DNA from: Caulifigura coniformis
GTDB lineage: Bacteria > Planctomycetota > Planctomycetia > Planctomycetales > Planctomycetaceae
Reading direction: 5' to 3'
NCBI RefSeq assembly: GCF_007745175.1
Contig: NZ_CP036271.1
Location: 4,042,314-4,106,313, forward strand
DNA length: 64,000 bases
Shown: one piece after another, positions 57,912 through 64,000 of the stretch
Layout: the number at the start of each line of letters is the position of its first letter
Position numbering within the stretch: the first letter of the stretch is position 1
Position numbers and translations under genes: made by a program
Notes under the pieces: model-generated
What the model was told of the DNA's origin: nothing
What the model saw: only the letters and a program-made list of their open reading frames with translations
The model's database searches: none

Positions 57912-58687
57912 AGTTGAAAGGCCGGAATTTCCTCATTACAGGGGCCTCGAAGGGGATCGGTCGCGGCTGCGCCATTGAACTGGCGAAGGAAGGGGCGAAC
58001 ATCGCGATCAACTATCGCTCGGGCAAGAAGGAGGCCGAGGCGGCCGCGGGCGAGATTCGCAAGCTGGGTGGGAAGGCCCTGCTGCTGCAGGCGGATGTTT
58101 CGAAACAGGCCGACGTCGAGGGAATGGTCAAGGCGACCGTCGAGGAGTTCGGAACTCTGGACGGCTATGTCTCGAACGCCGCGTACAGCGACCGCGAACT
58201 GATGGTGAAGGCCGACATGGAAGGCTTTCGCAAGACGATCGACGTCTCGATGTGGGGTGCCTTTTACGGCGTGCGTGCGGCAGCACAGGCGATGATTCCG
58301 CAGAACCGCGGAGTCATCATCGTGGTGAGCTCGCCGCATGCCGTGATCCCGATTCCGACCGCAATGGCCTACAACATGGCCAAGGCTGCAATCGACCACA
58401 TGGCCCGTACGGCGGCGATCGAACTGGCGAAACATCGCATCCGTGTGAACGTGATTCATCCGGGCTGGATCGACACGCCAGGCGAGCGCAAGTTCTTCAG
58501 CGAAGACCAGTTGTCGCAGGGGGCGAGCAACATTCCGTGGCAGCGTCTGGGACAGCCGGAAGAGCTCGGGCGGCTCGCGACGTTCATCGCCAGTGACGAC
58601 GCCGATTACATGACCGGCAGCACGGTTCTGATGGACGGCGGAATCTCCCTCCCCTGGTGGTCGAAGCGGGACGAAGGGATGCAGTAA
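57908..58687 (+). CDS. Short-chain dehydrogenase/reductase downstream of hemY
   Basis: The 259-residue classical SDR has the cofactor motif ITGASKGIGRGCAIELA, SNAAYSDRE in place of NNAG, the serine region VSSPHAVIPIPT and the YxxxK pair in MAYNMAKAAIDHMARTAA. The C-terminal DYMTGSTVLMDGGISL fits FabG- and glucose-dehydrogenase-like SDRs. Its ATG (57908) overlaps the hemY stop, so it is translationally coupled. A role in heme metabolism is possible but not indicated by any motif. Confidence 0.9.
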   Translation: MKLKGRNFLITGASKGIGRGCAIELAKEGANIAINYRSGKKEAEAAAGEIRKLGGKALLLQADVSKQADVEGMVKATVEEFGTLDGYVSNAAYSDRELMVKADMEGFRKTIDVSMWGAFYGVRAAAQAMIPQNRGVIIVVSSPHAVIPIPTAMAYNMAKAAIDHMARTAAIELAKHRIRVNVIHPGWIDTPGERKFFSEDQLSQGASNIPWQRLGQPEELGRLATFIASDDADYMTGSTVLMDGGISLPWWSKRDEGMQ

Positions 58688-58715
58688 CGGCGTCCGGCAG
58701 GATTTGCCATTGCCG

Positions 58716-58745
58716 TTGAGGCGGTCGCCCGCCGCGTCGTATCAT
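58716..58745 (+). promoter_or_regulatory. Candidate promoter for murA
   Basis: TTGAGG (58716-58721) and TATCAT (58740-58745) are separated by 18 bases and end 71 bases before the murA start. It starts just after the SDR stop, so murA-PBP probably forms its own transcript. Confidence 0.45.
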
Positions 58746-58816
58746 TTGGTCGCCGGATTCCCGGGCTGGTCATCGTACGATGCGATGGCCGGGCGAAGTT
58801 CCCTTGAGGTCCACGG

Positions 58817-60145
58817 ATGGACATGCTTGTCATTCGCGGCGGTCAGCCGCTTCGCGGGACCGTCCGCACCAGCGGGGCGAAGAACGCCGCGCTGCCGATC
58901 ATGGCGGCGTGCCTGCTGACTGACGGACCGGTCCGGCTGAGTGAAGTTCCGAAGCTTGCGGATGTCGACTCGCTGAGCCAGTTGCTCCGGCTCCTCGGCG
59001 TCGACGTCGAGGCAACCGGTCCGCAGGAACTTTCTCTGCGCGTCATCGATCGCCAGCACTTCACGGCTCCCTACGATCTCGTCCGGAAGATGCGGGCCAG
59101 TATCTGCGTCCTCGGGCCACTCGTCGCGCGGCGCGGTCGGGCGAAAGTTTCGCTTCCCGGCGGCTGCAACATCGGGCATCGCCCGATCGATCTTCACCTT
59201 CGCGGGCTCGAAGCGCTGGGGGCGCAGATCCGGGTCGAAGGGGGTTATGTCGAGGCCAGTGCCCGTCGGTTGCGCGGGGCGACCATCTCTCTCGCGGGGC
59301 CGTGCGGCAGTACGGTCACCGGCACAGCCAATATCATGGCCGCCGCGGTGCTGGCCAGCGGCGTCACGACGATCACCAGCGCGGCTCTCGAACCGGAGAT
59401 CGTCGACCTCGCCGAGTTCCTGAACGGGCTCGGGGCGCAGATTACAGGGCAAGGCACGCCGGAGATCCGCATCGAGGGAGTGGCCGCGCTGTCCGGCGGG
59501 AAATACTCCGTCATTCCCGACCGCATCGAGGCCGCGACGTTGATGATCGCGGCGATCGCGACGCGGGGCGAAGTGACGATCACGAACATCCAGCCGACTC
59601 ACCTCGAGAGCGTCATCCATCTGCTGCGCGAGGCGGGCGCCGACATCGAGATCGAGCAATCCGGAGAGGAGACTCGCGTCGTGGCCGCAGGCCGACGCAT
59701 GTTGCGACCGATCGAATTCTCGGCGACTCCCTATCCGGGCGTGCCGACTGACCTGCAGGCCCAGTTGACGGCCCTGCTGACGGCGGCCGCAGGAGACAGC
59801 ACAGTGACGGATGCGGTGTTCCCGAACCGGTTCATGCACGTGTCGGAACTGTGCCGGATGGGCGCGCGGATCGAGCATCGCGGCGACGGCGTTGTCATCC
59901 GCGGGCGGAACCGGCTGAGCGGCGCGAGCGTCATGGCGTCCGATTTGCGGGCCAGTGCGGCGCTTGCGGTCGCCGCCCTGGCCGCCGAAGGCCAATCGGT
60001 GATCCGTCGCGTCTATCACCTCGATCGGGGCTATGAACGGCTGGACCTCAAGTTGCAGTCGCTGGGTGGGCAGGTCGAGCGCATTCTCGATTCGCCCGAT
60101 TCGATCCCCGGCAGTGATCCGACGGCGTTCCTCAAGGCGGCGTGA
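58817..60145 (+). CDS. murA: UDP-N-acetylglucosamine 1-carboxyvinyltransferase
   Basis: MurA transfers enolpyruvate to UDP-GlcNAc, the first committed step of peptidoglycan synthesis. The 442-residue product has the N-terminal motif SGAKNAALPIMAACLL and the active-site loop SLPGGCNIGHRPIDLH with the fosfomycin-sensitive Cys117. Later it has TVTGTANIMAAAVLASG and PGVPTDLQAQLTALL. The domain order is normal. The stop codon overlaps a GTG that could start the PBP gene; the PBP ATG follows directly. This agrees with a peptidoglycan-containing planctomycete. Confidence 0.96.
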   Translation: MDMLVIRGGQPLRGTVRTSGAKNAALPIMAACLLTDGPVRLSEVPKLADVDSLSQLLRLLGVDVEATGPQELSLRVIDRQHFTAPYDLVRKMRASICVLGPLVARRGRAKVSLPGGCNIGHRPIDLHLRGLEALGAQIRVEGGYVEASARRLRGATISLAGPCGSTVTGTANIMAAAVLASGVTTITSAALEPEIVDLAEFLNGLGAQITGQGTPEIRIEGVAALSGGKYSVIPDRIEAATLMIAAIATRGEVTITNIQPTHLESVIHLLREAGADIEIEQSGEETRVVAAGRRMLRPIEFSATPYPGVPTDLQAQLTALLTAAAGDSTVTDAVFPNRFMHVSELCRMGARIEHRGDGVVIRGRNRLSGASVMASDLRASAALAVAALAAEGQSVIRRVYHLDRGYERLDLKLQSLGGQVERILDSPDSIPGSDPTAFLKAA

Positions 60146-60147
60146 AC

Positions 60148-62334
60148 ATGTCCCACCGCCCTGCTCTTCACTGGAAACTCCAGGCGCCCGTGAGGGGCAA
60201 CGCGCCCGCGTCACGGATCCGGCTGCTCGCGCTGGGCTTCGGCGTGATGCTCGTTGTTGTTGTCGGCCGCGTGGCGCATCTGCAGGGAGTTGTGGCGGAT
60301 CGCTTCGTGGTTCAGTGGGATGAAACGTCGACGGTGCTCGAGCCAATCCCCGCGAGCCACGGACGCATCGTGTCGTCCGATGGCGTCGTGCTGGCGTTCG
60401 ATCGGACACGGTTCGATCTGTCGGTCCACTATCGGTGGCTGGAAGAGCCGCCGAGTGCGCGCTGGCTCAGCCAGCAGGCGCGTCAACGCCTCGCGCCGCG
60501 CGATCGCCGCGACCGCGAAAAGCTGAAACAGGCCGAGGTAGAAGTGCTCGCGGCCCGCGAACAACTCTGGAGTGCGCTGGCCCACCTGACGTCGACAAGC
60601 CCTGAGACTCTCCAGGCACGACGTGGTGAGATTCAGCAGCGCGTCGCGCGAATGGTTCAAAGCGTCGAGAACCGCCGCCAGGCGGCCTCCGGCGACGAAG
60701 TGGCGGCGAGCGAGCCCTCTGCCAGCGAGCCGCTCTCGGTCGACCGGGTCTGGAAGACGATCGTCGCCGAACTGACGACTCCGCCGCAGCGAGAAAAGCA
60801 GGATCCGCTGGTCCTGAGAGAAGAACTCCAGGTTCATCCGATCCTGAGCGACCTTCCTCTCGCGACCGCAGCCGCCATTGAATCGGCTCCGACGACCTTT
60901 CCGCCGGGCGTGGTGACGATCCAGCGACGTCACGAGCGGATCTATCCCGGGAAGGACCTGGCGTCGCACGTCATCGGTGTCCGCCGCTCGTACCGCCCGG
61001 GTGAGCATGCTCTGGCCAAGGGAGGCGAAGGAGGTGTCGAGCAGGCCTACGACGCGGTGCTGCGCGGCCAGGATGGAGTGCGCCGGGTGGTCTATAACCG
61101 CCGCCGCGATGTGATCGATTCGGCGGTTGTCCGGCCGCCGGTTGAGGGGCGTGACGTCACCCTCTCGATCGTGGCGAACGTCCAGCGCACCGCAGAGTCG
61201 ATTCTCGAGGCGGCACTCGCGTCGCCGCGCAAAGCAGAGGCTGCGCCGTCCGATTCCTCGGCCGGCGAGCCCTCAGCGACTCTTCCGCGAGGGGGAACGA
61301 TCGTCGCTGTGGACGTGGCGACAGGCGACCTCGTGGCCGCGGCCTGCGCACCCCGGTTTGACCTGAACCTGTTCAATGAGTTCGACGCGGAGCGCTGGAA
61401 TGCGCTGGTCAGCGATCCGCGCCGGCCGTTCTATCCGCGCATTACGGCGATGACCGCTCCCCCCGGCTCGGTCTTCAAAGTGTTGACGGCCGTCGCGGCG
61501 CTGGAGGAAGAGATCATTCAGCCGGAGTCGCAGATTCACTGTCGGGGTTATCTGAATCGCCCGGACCAGCTCCGCTGCATGATTTTCCGTAATCACGGTC
61601 TGAACCACGGCGACGTCAACGTCTCCGACGCACTCTGCCAGTCGTGCAACGTGTTCTTTTTTGAAGCCGCGCGGAAGATGGGGGATGCGCCGCTGCGGCG
61701 ATGGAGTGAGCGATTCGGGTTTGGCGCCCCAACGGGGGCCGACCTGCCGGGAGAACAGGGCGGCCGGTTGCCGAAGGAACCGACAGGCGGACGCCGGACG
61801 CGTGACACGGGCTCGACGCTCCAGCTGGCCATCGGCCAGTCGTCACTGCTCGTCTCGCCGCTGCAGGTTGCGCGGATGATGGCGGCGATCGCCAATGGCG
61901 GCATCCTGGTTTCGCCCCGGTTTGCGCACGTGGCCCCGCTGGAGAAGGCTGCCAGCGGCATTCAACTCGCGAGTTTCGAGTCCTTCGAAACGCCGCCGGC
62001 GTCTTCGAAGCTCGACCTCTCGCCGCGGACGATCGCAGTGGTGCGGGAGTCGCTGGAACGGGTCGTTGAAGATCCGCTGGGGACGGGCCGGGCTGCGGCG
62101 GTGGCGGGCGTGCGAGTCGCGGGGAAGACTGGGACTGCGGAAACCGGGGGCGGGCAGCCCGATCATGCGTGGTTTGCGGGGTACGCTCCGGCGGATCGGC
62201 CGCGGATTGCGTTCGTGGTGATGCTGGAGCACGCGGGCTCGGGCGGGAACACCGCGGGGCCGGTCGCCCGGCAGTTTGTGGAAGGGCTTGTCGCCAACGG
62301 ACTGATCCGGGCGGAGGACCGAACGCGCGATTGA
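60148..62334 (+). CDS. Class B penicillin-binding protein (transpeptidase)
   Basis: The 728-residue product has one N-terminal anchor (LLALGFGVMLVVVVGRVAHL), a PBP dimerisation domain and a transpeptidase domain. The three active-site motifs are SVFK (Ser441-Lys444), SCN (Ser499-Asn501) and KTGTAE (Lys660). A charged helical insert lies at about residues 105-240 within the N-terminal module (RRDREKLKQAEVEVLAAREQ), longer than in E. coli PBP2 or FtsI. Such enzymes cross-link peptidoglycan during elongation or division. The start ATG (60148) follows murA; a GTG at 60142 would overlap the murA stop as GTGA. Confidence 0.92.
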   Translation: MSHRPALHWKLQAPVRGNAPASRIRLLALGFGVMLVVVVGRVAHLQGVVADRFVVQWDETSTVLEPIPASHGRIVSSDGVVLAFDRTRFDLSVHYRWLEEPPSARWLSQQARQRLAPRDRRDREKLKQAEVEVLAAREQLWSALAHLTSTSPETLQARRGEIQQRVARMVQSVENRRQAASGDEVAASEPSASEPLSVDRVWKTIVAELTTPPQREKQDPLVLREELQVHPILSDLPLATAAAIESAPTTFPPGVVTIQRRHERIYPGKDLASHVIGVRRSYRPGEHALAKGGEGGVEQAYDAVLRGQDGVRRVVYNRRRDVIDSAVVRPPVEGRDVTLSIVANVQRTAESILEAALASPRKAEAAPSDSSAGEPSATLPRGGTIVAVDVATGDLVAAACAPRFDLNLFNEFDAERWNALVSDPRRPFYPRITAMTAPPGSVFKVLTAVAALEEEIIQPESQIHCRGYLNRPDQLRCMIFRNHGLNHGDVNVSDALCQSCNVFFFEAARKMGDAPLRRWSERFGFGAPTGADLPGEQGGRLPKEPTGGRRTRDTGSTLQLAIGQSSLLVSPLQVARMMAAIANGGILVSPRFAHVAPLEKAASGIQLASFESFETPPASSKLDLSPRTIAVVRESLERVVEDPLGTGRAAAVAGVRVAGKTGTAETGGGQPDHAWFAGYAPADRPRIAFVVMLEHAGSGGNTAGPVARQFVEGLVANGLIRAEDRTRD

Positions 62335-62742
62335 GAGGGGATGGTCGCAGGCGCGGGGCGCATGAAAAAACCTCCGCGAGATGCCGTTCAAGCCGTCTCG
62401 TTCAGACCCGCAGTTTCAAGTGGAAGCCGCATCCCCGGGTCATGTTTTCGGACGGAAGAGCAAGCCCTTCACGCCGAATCAACAATGTGCCGGACAAACC
62501 AGCGGCCCCCTGCGGAACGTGTGTAGGGTCAACGAAACCAGGCTCGTGGTCGAGCATCGCAGAGGCAAAGGCGACGGGTTTGAATCGTCGCCGTCTGCAT
62601 CCTACGCGTGGCCCGCGGCCTGCTCAAGGAGTCGTCATCGCGATTCTTCGAAGGTCGGGAAACGCGGGAATGGCGACGGCCTCGGGCTTGAAATCACGGG
62701 AAATGCAGCGCGTGTTTTCGCCCGGTCGCGCGATGTCCTCGC
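62335..62742. other. Convergent intergenic region between the PBP gene and cstA
   Basis: These 408 bases lie between convergent genes. Open frames here are short, run into cstA antisense or lack composition typical of genes. One hairpin (62570-62592) may end cstA transcription. Nothing else was recognised. Confidence 0.4.
62570..62592 (-). terminator. Weak hairpin, possible cstA terminator
   Basis: GGCGACG (62570-62576) and CGTCGCC (62586-62592) form a perfect 7-bp stem with a 9-base loop. On the minus strand it is followed by TTTGCCTCT and lies 150 bases past the cstA stop. The weak U-tract and distance keep confidence low. Confidence 0.3.
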
Positions 62743-64000
62743 TCATACGGCGGCTGGTTGCGGCTCGCGAGCCGAAGGTGGCTGGAGTCCGCCGGCGATG
62801 GCCACGAAGGCCTCAACCAGCATGACGCCGGCCAGGGCGACGAGAGTCACCGAAATCCATCCCACCGGACTGCCGCCGGAGCCGGACTTCGCGAACTCGG
62901 CGCGGATGATCGTGAGCAGGGCCCAGCCGCTCATGACGTACATGAAGATCGCGGGGATTCCAGTGACGACCCAGACCCACCAGGCACGGCGGGTGCGCCA
63001 CAGCCAGACCGTCACTCCGAGAAGCGTGAGGGCCGCCAGGAGCTGGTTGCTCGCGCCGAACAACTGCCAGAAGGTGCGCCACACCGGAGCGCCCGGCTTG
63101 CCGTCCTTGTCCAGAACGGTCTGGGTGACGAAATAGACCGGAACGCCGGCGGTGAACAGGGTTCCCAACCACTTTCCTGCCGCTCCGCGCATTCCGGTCA
63201 GCTCCTGGATGATGAACCGTCCCAGGCGGGTGCAGACGTCGAGCGTGTCATAGACGAACGTCGTGAACGCCATCAGAGCGAAGGCGATGCCGTACATCGG
63301 GTTGACTCCGACTTTCGCGAGGAAAGCGCCGATGCCCCGGGCGTAGATCTGCTCGGGCTTGGGGTTCTGAGCCAGCGGAGAATCCTGGACGAGCATCATG
63401 ACGCAGCAGAGAGAGACGATGGCCACCATGGCTTCCAGGAGCATGGCGCCATACCCGATGGGGCGGGCGTCGGCTTCTGTCCGGAGCTGTTTCGACGTGG
63501 TTCCCGATGCGATCAGCCCGTGAAAACCCGAGCAGGCGCCGCAGGCAATCGTGATGAACAGCATGGGGGCCAGCATGAACCCGTTCGAGGCTTCCATGCC
63601 CTTGAAGGCGGGGAGATGGACTTCACCGCCCCCCATGACGATCCCCAGGCCACCGGCGATGAGCGCGGCGTAGAGGAAATAGCCGCCCAGCTGGCCGCGC
63701 GGCTGAAGCAACAGCCACAGGGGCACGACCGAGGCGATGCAGCAGTATCCGAGGAGCAGCACGTTCCACGTCTTGCGGGCCGCTTCCCGGTCGGTGTCCT
63801 GCGGATAAAGCAGATGCGAGAACGACGTGATGTCGAGCGGGAACTTCTGGCCGACCCAGATCGCGAGGATGACCAGGGGGATGAAGATCCAGGTGGCCTT
63901 TTCCATGCTCACCTTGCCGAAGCGAACCACGATGCCCATGACGATCGGCAACAGGAGGTACAGGAGCGACGACGTCGCGATCCCCTTCCCCAGGACCGTT
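62743..64000 (-). CDS. cstA: Carbon starvation protein CstA-like peptide transporter, C-terminal part (5' end outside window)
   Basis: The frame is open to the window edge, giving about 419 residues with many membrane helices. Typical CstA stretches include LFITIACGACSGFHGLIASG (with the conserved SGFH), the flanking TTSKQL and VYDTLDVCTRLGRFIIQE. A late FGASNQLLAALTLLGVTVWL also fits. CstA proteins import peptides or pyruvate, often induced by carbon starvation. The soluble region between helices (GQLGGYF) is short. No regulatory region is visible because the start is outside the window. Confidence 0.93.
   Translation of the reverse strand, partial: TVLGKGIATSSLLYLLLPIVMGIVVRFGKVSMEKATWIFIPLVILAIWVGQKFPLDITSFSHLLYPQDTDREAARKTWNVLLLGYCCIASVVPLWLLLQPRGQLGGYFLYAALIAGGLGIVMGGGEVHLPAFKGMEASNGFMLAPMLFITIACGACSGFHGLIASGTTSKQLRTEADARPIGYGAMLLEAMVAIVSLCCVMMLVQDSPLAQNPKPEQIYARGIGAFLAKVGVNPMYGIAFALMAFTTFVYDTLDVCTRLGRFIIQELTGMRGAAGKWLGTLFTAGVPVYFVTQTVLDKDGKPGAPVWRTFWQLFGASNQLLAALTLLGVTVWLWRTRRAWWVWVVTGIPAIFMYVMSGWALLTIIRAEFAKSGSGGSPVGWISVTLVALAGVMLVEAFVAIAGGLQPPSAREPQPAAV

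Overview
The window is about 62% GC chromosomal DNA and looks like a planctomycete, most likely a Planctomycetaceae-type relative (inference). The best markers are a large exported PVC-type CxxCH heme-binding protein, many exported or lipoprotein-anchored enzymes, short housekeeping clusters scattered among unrelated genes, and peptidoglycan genes (murA plus a class B PBP) outside any dcw cluster. No tRNA, rRNA, CRISPR array, transposase, integrase or prophage was recognised. About 48 genes are called; both end genes are cut by the window edges.

Layout. 1-12.2 kb: 3' end of a CcsA-like cytochrome c assembly gene overlapping hemA, lepA with its own promoter, a beta-propeller-like protein and an S41 protease on the minus strand, then carB, a lipase-like hydrolase and a thioesterase. 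12.2-19.1 kb: an ECF-type sigma factor followed by a partial Tad/Flp pilus locus (flp pilin, cpaA/tadV, cpaB, cpaC, cpaE) without CpaF or TadB/C. 19.3-30.6 kb, all minus: HtrA-like protease, a complete livKHMGF branched-chain amino acid importer with overlapping genes, proC, an exported amidohydrolase, a KAP-like membrane ATPase and a Cys-rich secreted protein. 30.9-44.2 kb: thrC, rhomboid protease, M28 peptidase, CtBP-type dehydrogenase, TolC-like protein, sensor kinase, OleD-like reductase, SDR and an HlyD-like adaptor. 44.5-49.8 kb: dnaX-ybaB-recR, rpoN and scpB. 49.8-64 kb: a large helical exported protein, the PVC heme protein, an exported glutathione peroxidase, hemY with an overlapping SDR, murA with a class B PBP, and the 3' part of cstA.

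How the genes fit together. hemA and hemY are the first dedicated step and a late step of heme synthesis; the CcsA-like gene and the CxxCH protein use heme. dnaX, ybaB and recR form the usual replication/repair cluster. murA and the PBP supply precursor synthesis and septal or lateral cross-linking of peptidoglycan. The Tad genes supply pilin, pilin processing, the outer-membrane secretin and the localisation ATPase, but the motor and platform must be encoded elsewhere.

The most striking sequence signal is a run of nine A residues inside dnaX, at the junction between the gamma and tau parts. A shift of one base in either direction meets a stop codon within four codons, which suggests programmed gamma/tau production by slippage. 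Other points to check are the pilin-cpaA intergenic region (palindromes, a 35-codon frame and an isolated terminator), an 11-base motif shared upstream of flp and cpaA, a 12-base tandem repeat directly before livK, and the KAP-like ATPase.
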